From the NCBI GenBank assembly GCA_000708835.1, contig DF237059.1:67588-131587 (forward strand): a DNA stretch of 64,000 nucleotides. Direction: 5' to 3'. Every line of letters begins with the position of its first letter. Position 1 is the stretch's first letter. The translations under genes and the position numbers were made by a program. This stretch comes from Klebsormidium nitens (Eukaryota > Streptophyta > Klebsormidiophyceae > Klebsormidiales > Klebsormidiaceae). The notes below the pieces were generated by a model. That model was not told the origin of the DNA and did not search any database. It saw only the letters and a program-made list of their open reading frames with translations. Positions 38,776 to 50,700 of the stretch are shown here, one piece after another.

Positions 38776-40777
38776 TTACACTGACATAATCAACTTTCTT
38801 GCTTGCGGCTTCTCTTGCCACCTGGGCTCTTTTGCATCCAAAAGTTCCTGTAGTGGATTTTGTATCAGGGACCAAACACTCTGCTCCAGGAAACTCATTT
38901 GAAGAGAGAAGAAATTGGGAGCACCCGTACTCTGGATTCCTAAGTGCGTCTCCTTGGCTCGAGATTTCTTTCGAGAAAGGTTCAGAAAATTAGAGACAGG
39001 ATTACGACATTTGTTAAATCTGCTGGCAAACGGAGGATCTTCTTTGTTTTCCACAGCACTGTTCACATGGCCGTCAAGACGCTCTATGTTTAAGAGGGAT
39101 GGATTTGCCGAGAAGACTATCAGCAACTTGCTTCCCACAAACATTTGATAATCAGTGCTATTTTGAGAGCTGCCACCATGAAAAGTACCCTCCACATTTC
39201 AATCACATTGCCAGCTCACCTTCTCGTTTGTCTTCTCATTCTGTACCCCGTTCAGAGTCTGCCCATCCTCACTGGCGCTTTGTGCGAGTCCTTCCCTAAG
39301 CTTCAGAAGAAAACGAACTGGAACGGCGAGTGTTCTGGCCTCTTGGTCTGCCATCCCGACTAGGTCGCTAGCTTTCGAGTACCAGTTTTCTTGCAATCGC
39401 TCCGACTGCAGACAAGATAGGGGCAAGCTTTAGTTGTGACACAAGAGATCAAAGTTGCGGCGAGATGACGTGAACATGTCGATAGGAAGTGGGCTCAGAA
39501 GCATTTCAGTAATGACAAGGTGTCAAGCTGGGCAGACACCTGGCTGTGCCTCCTCGAAGCTACTTGACAGAAAGGAATGATTTCCTTCGCTAACGGAAGC
39601 GACATTCCAACTGAAACATGAAACTAGATCCTTGACAGGAATTTATCAAGAGAGCAGCCCCGACCGAGGCACATGCCTCCGAAAAGCATTGAAACACACG
39701 CTCCGTCAGATGTGTCAAGAGAATCTTCGCGATTTAGTATGAGAAAACAAATGACCTTGTCCTCAAGACATCTGTGTTTGCTTCTCCTTTGCTCACCAGC
39801 TGTTGCTCTGCTTCCCCAGGAGCCCGGCCCAGCGCTTTGCAGCACCACTCCAGCGCATCGTCAATCGAACTTCCAAGCGTCAGCTCGTTTTGAGCTCCCC
39901 CTGCGGCCGGCACCTCCTTGATCGGTTCCCCTGGTTTGACGACCGCATGTGCCGGTTCCACTGGTCCAACCGCTGCACCGTTCCTGGCTTTCTTCTTGGC
40001 CACAGGTTTTGCTCCCCTCTTTGACGATTCCCTTTGCAAGCTAGACTCCTCAAGTGCAACCCCTGACCCCTGACTGCTCTCAGAAGCGCCTCGCACAGCC
40101 CCGTTGCTCCTTTCAGGTTTCCCCACCCCGTCCCTGACACCTTTGCTGACATCCGCCGCCAGACTGCCAACCACCCCATTCAAGGCTCCTTGCTTCTGCC
40201 CAATTGAAAGCGCCTCTGTTGCCTTTGGAGGCACGCTCACCACCGCTTTTCCCTTCCCCTCTCCATTTGAGTCTCCGCCTCTCTCTTTTGTTTGGCGTGC
40301 TCCTTGATCTTTCTTAGTGACCCCATCTTTGGGCTTTGGCGTCCTGAAGAGGCTGATCCCCTGTAGGGCCAGCGCCTCTTCCATTGTGACTGCGACATTC
40401 GGCCCAGCCCGCTTTTGAACCGTGGCCCCCTTCTTCACTGGGCTCGCCACTTGCTGGCTTGGCAATGCAGTCTGAAAAGATCTCACAGCTCCAATTGGAC
40501 GTCCACCGTTTTTCATTGGTGTAGCTCCAGATGGAGAGACGCCTCGCAATGCCCATGTGCTGTTGGCATCACTAATTTGGCACCCAGGCTTGCGGAGAAG
40601 ACGCCAGACTAAGTATCCAGTGCCCTTTGATAGAAGCGCAGAGTCCATCGTGATAGAGCAACATGGAGCATTCAAGGGAGCCCTGGCAAAAGCTGGTCCT
40701 TTGGCTGCTTGGATTAAACCGGAATTCCCTTGTCTGACCAGAAGTTTGATAACAGCATTGAGTGCACTGCTAAACAT
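38776..40777 (-). CDS. Unrecognised protein with basic linker and possible SAM-like helical segment
   Basis: Three exons (40777-39797, 39405-39247, 38880-38776) join in phase 0 at both junctions to 414 residues; the second donor (gtacag) is weak. I do not recognise the family. The first 150 residues (MFSSALNAVIKLLVRQGNSG...) are basic and could be an organellar presequence. Residues about 150-290 are a low-complexity lysine/glycine/serine-rich linker with KPVAKKKARNG. The C-terminal 120 residues look folded: SIDDALEWCCKAL, then LQENWYSKASDLVGMADQEA with LAVPVRFLLKLREGL, which has the length and hydrophobic pattern of a SAM-like helical bundle, then WSLIQNPLQELLDAKEPRW. Function is unknown. 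The long first exon is the best supported part; the later exons rest on frame and splice logic. Confidence 0.5.
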
Positions 40778-42482
40778 GCTGGTGCCACATTGATCAGATT
40801 AAACACCGGAATTGACTGTCAGGGGCTCTCCCTGAACTTGCATTGTGCCGCCTGAATCTGCATTGGCGACCCTTCTATGGCTGCTCCCCAAACTTCAGCT
40901 CATTGCACACAGTGCACCACTAACTTCCTCATCATTCTTACTGTAACTGAAGCTGGTGGTGCGGCTGATCAGAGAGGGTGGTGCATCTGAGAGACAGCAT
41001 TCCTAGTGGCTAGCTAGCAACAAGTGCTTGCGCCACACTATTTTATCTCTGTGCTCATGCACTGGCAGCAGCCTCATCATACAGAACATGGGCCGGCGCT
41101 GGCGCTTTCCTTATCAAGCATCATGCATCAGGCTGACTTGGAAATTCACAAGCAACCATTTCCCGCGCGAAGTAGTGTTTTCCGTACCTCGAACACCGGA
41201 ACCGGAACCGGAATCCGTATCGGGCAGGACTTGAACGTATAACGGAACCAAGCGGAACCAGGGCGCGGAAAGCGAACGGCTTGCATGGCCTGGTGAGCCA
41301 ATGTACGGAAGACCATGCTACTTGCTGGCTAAGCTGAACCCGCCAGCAAGTCCGTCGCGCGGAGGAAGGAACCAGTCGGTGACCTTTGCCCACATGCATG
41401 ACCATCACCCAACGAAATACTTTCAGTATTCGTAAGTGATCGAACTGGGGCGCTCAGTATTTAGAAGTAATGGAACTCGGACGGCAAACGGGAGAGTTTC
41501 GGATCCGACAGGCAAGCCAGCCACTTCACACCAAAGTGAACAGGCGCCGGCGGCTAGAAGGAACCAAGCAGCGACATCATCAATCAAAAGCAGAGATTTA
41601 TACCCATGTCGTAGACATCCATGTCGGACACTGCCTGCTTCATGAGAGTCTCGATTGTGACAAAGGTTTGATCGACAACGAGGATTTGGGAAGTTACACC
41701 GAATATCTGTCGCAAAAACGTTGAGCAAGGTGAACTCGTTCAACCTGCTTCCCAATAATTCACGTAATGGCCAGTCCTTGATGGATGGCATGCATTTCTA
41801 TCCTCCTGACCTCAACTGAAAGTTGGCTAAGCTGCACAGGGGCCATGCGACGTGTAACGTCCGGGCAGATTTTTGAAACAAGGACCCATGCACCGTATGT
41901 CTGAAGCAGCGCTCTGCCTCAACAGATGCGCAAAACTTGACCGGACTGGCCGTCGGGCTCCAACCTGCGACAAGAGGACATGGTTTGCTTGTCATTTCTG
42001 AAGCTCGAAATGCCAGGATTGAGCTGTAGCCTCAACGGAACCGACTCAGCAACATTCAAGCCCCATGCAAGTAAAATGTCTCAGACACAGTTGAGAGCCA
42101 TACTAACGCACAACCTAGGACAGAAAGTCCGGTCAACGGCTTATCAAATCTGAAAAAGACTCGAAGCATCCTGATGAGAGGCGTTGACGGCTCAAAGATA
42201 CCTATTTATTCCCTTTAGATTTGTCCAGATTCTGAGAGATTCAGAGTCGGGCACCTTGAATGATTCTTCTGAATTGACGCAGCAACTTCTGATCATACTG
42301 GGATGCTACCTGCCCGATGCACGGGACTCTGTCTCCAATGATATAGTTTAAGCATCTCCTAAAACAATCTTTTCAATGTCAGTGTATTTTAAATGCGAGC
42401 ATTTTGAAGCACAGAATTCACAAAGCCCTAAAGGGCAGTACCAACAGAACTTTGCAGATCCTCACCTCTCGCTCGCCCCGCC
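40778..42482. other. Intergenic region upstream of the SAM-like gene
   Basis: About 1.7 kb containing the promoter of the minus-strand gene at 38776-40777 and the 3' flank of the AT-hook gene. A short ggaacc-rich run lies at 41197-41265, and a small hairpin (cttgctgg / ccagcaag) near 41318-41350. No gene was recognised. Confidence 0.5.
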
Positions 42483-45400
42483 CTACTTGTGCCGCCCCGA
42501 ACGCCTGAGCGGCGTCAGGGCCGCCTCCGGGGGGCGCCCGGTGCTCTTCTCCGGGCTCCTCTCATCCTCCTTCTGCGCTTGACCTCTTCTCGTCTTCTCC
42601 TCGGCCGACTCCACTGGGCCTTCCAGTGCATCAATCTCCTCTGCATCGTCGAGCATCGGGGTCTCCGCTTCCTTAGCGGCGGCTTCCCCTCGCCCTGACT
42701 CCATCGGAGACGCCTTGTTTTCGGCGACCGCGTCCTTAGCTTCGTCCGCTTCATTCGCTTCGGCGCTAAAGAGCACTCCCCTTGCTTCGGCGCTGGAGAG
42801 CACTCCCCCTGCTTCGGCGGCGTCTCCGACCCCCACCGCACGGGGGTTCGACCCCACGGCAGGAACGTTCTCTGACTCCCCCGGTGCGAGACCAATCTCC
42901 GGAAGCTTTGCTCCGCTCGTATCCTCAGGATTATTGCCGGCCGGTGCTGGCGCCACGTCACCTTCCCCAGCCTCCGCCATCTCCGTATCGCCCCCCTCCT
43001 TTTGAGCCTGCTCGTCTCCCCCACCAGGCACGCTCTTTGCATCCCTCATCTCAACATCCCCCCCTGCGCTCTTCACGCTCCCCGACTTGGGTCGCCCGCT
43101 GAGCGAGACTCTCTCCGGCAGAACGAACCCTGCCCGGAGCGCCCCCAACGCTTCCTCCGTCAACGGCGCCGGCCGCTCGCTCATCGCCGCTCTAGTTGCC
43201 TCCTCAACCGTGGTCTTCTCCGGCACCGCAAACACACCCGGGAGGCTCGCGCGCCGCGCCGCCTCTTCCACCGTCAGCCGCTCGGGGACCTCGAAGAATG
43301 ACGTCGTCCGCGCGCCGCGCCCGTTGGACAGCGCAATGGACGTCCGTTCCGGGAGCTCGAATGGTGACGGGGGAGGGATCCCCGTGAACGGCGGCACGGG
43401 GGCGATGTTTGCGAGCGCTGCGCTGGTGATGCTAGGCGCGACTGGCTTGAAAAGGGGGGGCGCCGGCGCCAGGCTCAGAAGCCCTCCGCTTGTAGTGGGT
43501 GGAAGAACCGGGGGCTGAGGCTGGATACTCACGGTTGCTGGGGGCGCGATAGTGGGTGCGCTGGATATGGGCAGGCTTGGCACGGTTTGGGGGTTCGTTT
43601 GCTCAGCGCTTTTCGGGGGGGTGTTCTGAGGTGGAGAAACCCCCGGAGGGGCAGCGGCTGATTGTGTCCCTGGAGCAGTAACCCCAGGAGCGGCGGTGGT
43701 TGCCACTGGAGCGACATTACTGGCCGGAGATGCGCTCGATGGGAGGGTCCGGTTAGCCACCGGGTTAGCCACCAACCCCGGTACACGTGGCAGAGTGACC
43801 ATCTTGGCAGTCGGGTCGTCTTTCCGAGGCCTCCCGCGACCCCACTTTGCGCCAACCACCTCCGGATCCAAGTCGACGATCTCGACAACGCCGCTCGCCC
43901 CGGTGTAACCCCGCTTCAACCCCGGGTTATCGAGCAGGTTAGACTGGCTTCCGAGCGCGGTCTGCTGGGCGTCGGTTAGCCCGGCACCTTGAACGGACTT
44001 GAGCGCGTTCATGAGGCGCTTGGTGACTTCCTGTTCGCTTGCGAGCTTGTAGGTGGCGGTTCGCAGCTCCATCTCGAGGTGCGCAATCTTTTCTTGCGCG
44101 CGCGTCATGAGCTCGAGCGCTTCTTTGCGCTCCGCCTCCTGGCGCTGGAGCATGTCCACCACAATGGCCGTGTGGCTCCTGCGAGTCGGAGAAAAGATTG
44201 GGTTGAAAGACTGTTCTAATCCGGGTTAAAGCTCATAGAGGAACTTTTTTGGAGTCTCACAATACGCGGGGTTCCTGGCGCTATAGCATGTCGTCCGTGG
44301 TCTTAGTGTGGGTCTTGCGAAATCAACGGATGTTTTTAAAATGGGTAAGCAACGGGTTAGGAGAACGAAGCGAGATACGTGTGAGTTGCTGGCGCTCGAG
44401 CATGCGACCACAGTCGCAGTGAGACTCCCACTGTTCAGGGGAACCGGGAGACAACCAGTTTTGCAGGTTCGCAAGAATTAAAAGTCAACTTGCAATACGG
44501 CTCCGACCCACTTGGCAGATTGTATGCCTGGCAGCGACTAATCGCAACGTCTGGGAGTGCTTTCTGAATGGATCCCGAGGGTACAAGCCGCAGTTGCGTC
44601 AAGCCCCGATAGTGCAACCAGGCAGCTTACATGGCAGCAGACTTCAGCATCAAAGTGAGTGTTGTGCATCGTATCAGACATGCACTCACTTGCAACAGAT
44701 GATCTGTCGCATACACACCGTAAAATATCTAAATATTGCGCGGGTGTCTGTAAAAAGCCAGCAAATGCAGGGAGCTAACAAAGCCAGGAGTTCCACTGCC
44801 AACTGCCTGACTGACCGCTGTCCTCTCACACTCGTAGCCACAGCTTGACCCCCAGAAGAATTGCAGTCGTTTGCAGACCGGCAAGGACGTTCAGGTGACT
44901 TTCCGCGAAAAGACGAGGAAACGCAAGAGAATGCACACAAGAGCTACTCTGCAGGGCTAAACACAGAGGTGTCCCTCACCTGAGGATGTCGTCCAGCAGC
45001 GTGCCCGAACCGATCGCACCGACGACATGCGAGAAGCTCTTGAGGTTTAGGTCGTTCTGCACGCGGAGGATCCCGTCATTCTCGAGCGCCGTCAGGAAGA
45101 TGCCGCACGGGACGTCGCGCACCTCCTCCTTAGGCCTCTGCAGAAGAAAGAACCGGGGTACGGTAGCATTAGCGACTGGGCCAAATGTATTTGTAACATG
45201 GTTAGTTTAAGTGGTTGAACATGTTAGGACATGCTTAGGCCTTGGTTGAAATGCGGTTTAGACATGGTTGGGATGTGGTCTTTTCCCCCAAGTATGTCAA
45301 CCATATGGAAAGGCGGATTTTGAGAGGTTGTGCGCTCAGTTCACACCACTCAAACAAGGATGAATCGCTTTGCCATATAGCAGGAGTGAAACGCAGTAAC

Positions 45401-46654
45401 ATTTGCAATTGAAGAAAGACAGCAACGATCTCTCATCAGGTTTCCCTTGATGTATCATGTGGTGGACTGATCCGATGAAACAAACAAAGGACAGGAATAG
45501 GTCTGCAGGACTTCGTCTCTCCTCCATCAGCACTGATTGAAAAAGTCGGGCAAGCAACGATTGCGAGAACAAGAATGTTGCAAAGAGAGCTGATTTGAAT
45601 CTGGTACTCTTACCTAAGCAGCATGAAACACTTAAGGTACGAAAGATCGATCAGGTCTCCAACGGAACTTCAAAGACTGTAATGACTGACAAATGACTAT
45701 CAACGGCCACAATTTGTCTCCTGAAAGACCACTTACCGGCCTGTTCATCAGCGCGTTTGCCAGCCACCCAAGCCGCTGGATGTACCACTCCGCAAACAAG
45801 ACGTTTGGCAGAGACGATTGCTGCGGGGGGGTAGCATGAGCGGGCATGGCTTGCTGGGGGCCTACATTAGCAATCTGCGGCTGTACCCCCGCTGCTGCTT
45901 GTGGTAAAGCGCCCAGGCCTCCCAGATGTGGCAGTGGCGCGGGGGGGGGCGGCTGCTCAGTCGCTGGCCAGCCCAGGTTCTGCCCCCCCACTACAGTCGG
46001 TATCTCCGGCGCCGGCAGCGCCCCTGACGTCTTGTCCTTTCGCGGTCGGCCCCGCTTTGCCGGCGGGGGGCCCTCCTGAACAGGAACCTGTCCGGGGGGC
46101 AGCGGTGGGGGGGGTACCTTGGGGAACCGGAACGGCTGGTCACCCCCTGGGAGAGAAGCAGGGGCCTGCACGTGGACAGGAGGTGGAAGCCACCCACGCT
46201 TCTCCAAGGGGGACCGTGTGTCCAGCTGCGGAGGGGGGGGCGGGTGGTGGGCCCAATCGTTTATGCTGGAAAGAACAGAGGTTGGCTGGGGGGCGGGGGG
46301 GATCGTAGGGAACTTGGCGCCCGCCTGGAGGGAGGAGCTTTTGGCTGCCTCAGCAGCGTTGGTGTACAACCGGACGACGTCCGCCGAGTTTGCAGATGCC
46401 TCAGCGCCAGGGGGCGCTTGCATGGCGTTGGCGACAGCTGGGGGGGTCAAGGCCGGCTGAGAAGAAACGGCCCCGTTCGTCTTGTCCACATTGCTTGCTA
46501 ACGCTGGCTGCGAAGCCTCCGCCCTTGCAGTTCCCCCGGGCTGCATAGGTGTTGCATCTATGCCCGCCCTACTTCCACCCTCTGATGCTGCGATTATGGG
46601 GGGCGCAACACCGACGGGCTGAGCGGCAGAGACCGCTGGTGCTGCCACTTGCAT
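42483..46654 (-). CDS. AT-hook DNA-binding protein with coiled coil and repeated FxxPE[RK] motif
   Basis: Three exons (46654-45737, 45137-44980, 44178-42483) join in frame to 923 residues. The N-terminal half is proline/alanine-rich, with an AT-hook core KRGRPRKD. A compact conserved-looking block follows: AEWYIQRLGWLANALMNRP, VRDVPCGIFLTALENDGILR, SFSHVVGAIGSGTLLDDIL. Next is a coiled coil (RQEAERKEALELMTRAQEKI...), then a second AT-hook, GRGRPRKDD. The C-terminal half is low complexity and acidic but contains four spaced short motifs: FELPERTS, FEVPERLT, FAVPEKTT and FVLPERVS. It ends RRSGRHK. AT-hooks bind the minor groove of AT-rich DNA, so a nuclear chromatin role is inferred. I do not recognise the exact family. 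Upstream exons beyond 46654 are possible. Confidence 0.72.
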
Positions 46655-47764
46655 TGTTCCAAGTTCTTATCAGTCTGGCATCACTAGATGGGAGCCTGAG
46701 GGGTTTCCTCTGTTTTCTTGGGACTAAGATGCTGTAGAGCCCCTCAACTTGGACAATCTTAATCAACTCGCTAAGTATCCAAAGCCCCCACTAACAGCTC
46801 AGCTTTTCAGTGACTTCTTACCAGCTTTCCTAAGTCAGCAGAGTCACTGGCAAGGCAACCTGCCAAGATAGGACACGGGTCACTCATAGCGTCGCGTTTC
46901 CTTTTCTCAGCGGCCCAGTTTCGGACACAAGCTGATAATGCACTAAACTTCTTGTTCCTTCCTTTGTCATCACTTTACCAGAGCTCTGGACACCATATGC
47001 AGACAATAATAAGCAGAGAAGAGCACAGAGTCAGAGTGCATCGCCAGATTGCGTGCGTTCATGGCTTTTCAGCAACTTACAAATGTGGAAGAAATCAAGA
47101 TGGATCCCTAGCTTGGTGGGTAGGTACTACAAATGATCAGATCATGCCCGCAAGACAACATCAATGCTATTATTAATTTCTCCCCAGTGTGCTCAACTCG
47201 CTGTCCTTTGCTGACAGTAAGAGTACATTCATTTTGCGTCTACTCAAAACAAGCGGTCAAGAAAAGATCAGAGTTCCGTCAGCATGCATCAAGAACTCGT
47301 TTGCTTACCTTTACTTTGGGCTCTGCGGCATCCTTGCAAGCAATCTATCCGCCATTCAAGCGACAGCATGCAACAGCCCTGCAATCTTATTCTCTTCTCT
47401 ATTGTTTTTGCCTGTCCTCCGTGCAGATTTTGAATGCAGGAGAAGGCGGGAAGTTGGAAGCTGCATTGCCTGGGTTTGCCTAATCAAGGTTTGCATTCAA
47501 ACGTTGCAGCCAGGCTGGCATGTTTGCCGTAGGATGCGACTCTGGACCATCGGACGGACAAATGTGCATTGTACTCGTCCTTCTTGAGACTTGAGAGCCC
47601 TTCGATTGGACTGATGTCACTCTGGTTAGACTAACCTCGTTGTTACTGGTCAGCATCTCAGGCTTCAGCACTTACTCCCACTTTTTCTTCCCTGATTTTT
47701 CTGCTCGAAAGTTATCGAGCTTGTCTTTAATACGTTGTGGCGTGATCATTCATTTCCCTCCATC
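46655..47764. promoter_or_regulatory. Divergent intergenic region AT-hook gene / APP1
   Basis: About 1.1 kb between divergent start codons, expected to hold both promoters and 5'UTRs. Short open frames on the plus strand (47133-47587) have no recognisable domain. Nothing else stands out. Confidence 0.45.
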
Positions 47765-50700
47765 ATGGGGTCAGCAGAGCGCCTTGCTGCTCTGCGTTCT
47801 CTGCTTCAAGAACATGGACTTTCTGCGTACATTGTCCCCTCGGAAGATGCACATCAGGTGAGCTCAAAATTCGAATGCATGCAGCTTTTAGGGTTTGCAT
47901 TTAGAGCTGCAATGCAATGCGCATCCTTTACGACCAGCATTTCTGCTGCTTGCTTCCCATTGCCAGTGACAGCTCTCTGAAAGATGCACAAGCATACTTG
48001 AGGCTATCGTCTGCTGATTACTTCCTTGAAGTTTTTAGAGGGTTGGGGGCCAGCAGGAGGGAGTCTGTTTTCTTCCACCACCATGTGCAAAACTCTGAAT
48101 TGCACTTGCACTTATCATGACAAGATTATCCCAACTTGATCTTAAGGTCAGCACCATAACTTTGTGCAGAGCGAGTACACAGCAGAGCGCGACAAGCGGC
48201 GGGCATTCCTGACTGGATTCACAGGCTCAGCAGGTACTGCTAGGTCTGAGTTCTTCCAACATCCAAAACTGATGCGGTCCGGTAGTCATGTGGCTTACCT
48301 GCATACTGGATTACTAGGATGGCGGTGGTGCATGCCTGACATTGAATTGACATCGCATCAGCATCCCATTCTCTTTGCTGCAATGTGCAATGCTGGATAC
48401 GTGCACTTCAGGCTGCAAGAAAGTTGCATCTAGCGTGAGTTGGGGCACTCGACCAAGAATTGCACAAATTGACATTTCTGAGTCCACTCACAAGATTGTG
48501 CGCTGGGCCTTTCTGTATTTGTGTCTACTTTATAGATGTTGAACTTCTTAAGTTGACTTCAAATGGAATGTGAGGATTGCAAAAATGACTTCCAGAATTT
48601 AAGAAGCAGATTCTGTTTGACTGAAAGGACACAAGGCCCCGCAACAATCATAGGTTTACTGCTTGTAACCTGGTGACTACTTCAACTGTTGTAAACCCTG
48701 ACTGCTGCAGGCATCGCAGTGGTGACACAAGCTCATGCCCTTCTCTGGACGGACGGCCGCTATCATCTGCAGGCCCGCCAGCAATTGCAGGGCGAATGGA
48801 AGCTGATGAAATTAGGCGAAGACGCCTCTCCCGAGGACTGGGTTGCCAAGGTACGCAACTTTGAAGCGGGCACCAGGGGTCAGATGCACAATTTACTGCG
48901 GCAGGAGATCAGAGAGATTGCGACGTTAGAGGCCTATGTTGTGTTAGACAGGTGCCTTTGTGATACCGTTCAAGAAATGCATGGCTATCCAAGTGTCTTC
49001 CCTACATCCAGTCGACACAAGAATCGATTTCAACAATCAAGTATTTGCCACAACGGTGATCGCAGACTGTTCTTTGGACAGAGCCATGACAGTCCACACA
49101 GTCCAGCTGAGCATAAATTATTAATAAACTTCTCACGCTTTTCCTATCTCCCTGCGCAGGAGTCTGGCCTCCCCTCTGGAGCAAACGTCGGTGTGGACCC
49201 GACCACAGTGAGCCTTTCATCGCTGAAGCTGTGGGAAAAGCGCCTGGAGGAAGCTCATCTTGCTGTAAAACGGCTCGAGCAGAACCTGGTGGATATACTC
49301 TGGAAGGACCGACCGTCTCCCCCAAAAACCTCCACTCGTATTCAGCCAGAATCGCTCGCAGGGCGACCGGTTTCCAAGAAGCTGAAGGAAGTGAGAGAGG
49401 CAATGGAGAAGGAGAAGGCGGGGGCTCTCGTGGTCACGGCTCTCGACGAGGTGAGTGTGACTGTTCGATTTATCATTAAAGAGTGAGCCAATTGTGGATC
49501 TGCAGTTTGGAATTCAGGAGCGAGCCACCCTTTTACGTAAAGAGGTAGATTATCAAGATGATCGAGATTGCGGAAACATCAGATGCCTCTTGGATATCCA
49601 TCCGAAAATTCTCCGTGAAACTTCGTCCACCTCCTCAGTCCTTAAAATGATGTCTTTGAAGACACACATTTGAAGTCCGAGTATGACCAGAGATCTCCCG
49701 TTTTCAAAAACTCATCTCGAACTTCTCGAACTTCATCAGGAGGTTCAGGTCTGAAGCATTCACACGATGCAAAACGCACTCGAAGTCTTGAAAGGGAGAC
49801 AGAGCAACAACTTGCGAATTTGAAAGGCGTTTTAGCTCACCACGTGCAGGTGGCTTGGCTGTACAACATCCGTGGAGAGGACGTTTTGTATAGGTAAGAG
49901 GCGATTCTTCGCTTGTAAAATGGGATTTAGAGGTTGCCAAAACGTACATCAGAGCCTCGACTGTTCTTAGCTTTTGAACCTTCGGGCGCACCTCCTCTCA
50001 TGCTAAAATATATCCACGCCGTTTTCGTCCTTCCTGAGTTCTTTACGAACGCGCTCCAACGCCCCTCCAACTCCACGATTTCCTCTCTATTTTCACGATG
50101 ACGACTCGGCAAACGAATCCTGCTTCTTCCGACTTTCTATCAGTTGCTGGAAACGTATGTGGTCCTTGTCGCCTGCTTTCCTGTCCAACTTACTTCCCGA
50201 CCTTCTGCAGTCCGGTCGTGCACGCGTATGCGTTCGTCACCAAGTCGAGGGCCATTCTGTACGTCGACGCGGCCAAATTAACGGACGAAGTCGCTCGGCA
50301 TCTGGAAGAGAACGGCGTGACGGTGAAGCCTTACCACGGCCGGGCCATCCTCGATGACATCACCCTGTTTGGCTCCAGTGAGCGCTCTTATTCCTTCTTA
50401 GCCTCAGTGACTATGTCTTATTAGCATGGTCTTGCAGGGCCGACTCGGTGGCTGCTGTACTTTGAGTTGCTTCAAAAATTCGATTAACTAGTGGGCCTAG
50501 ATTAAACCGTTCGCCCGTGTCCTTGCGCAAAGCTCATCTTTCTTACGGTTTCCCAACATCTGCTCGATGTCAACTTTCTCAGGAACAGAAAGCCCTCTGC
50601 TTCAATAGGATGAATCCCGCAGATGACAGACGTGCCTCCCGTGAACGAATTCCGTGTGCTTTCTGCTGTCCTGAACGGACAAAACTTGCAAATGTCGGTT

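Noticed and set aside
42835-42865. tRNA B-box-like gggttcgacccc
   Set aside because: It lies within the coding exon of the AT-hook gene, and no A box, acceptor stem or anticodon arm can be drawn around it.
42489-44219. Long plus-strand open frames opposite the AT-hook gene
   Set aside because: They mirror the GC-rich codon pattern of the minus-strand gene, have no start context or splice structure of their own, and are proline/arginine-rich antisense translations.
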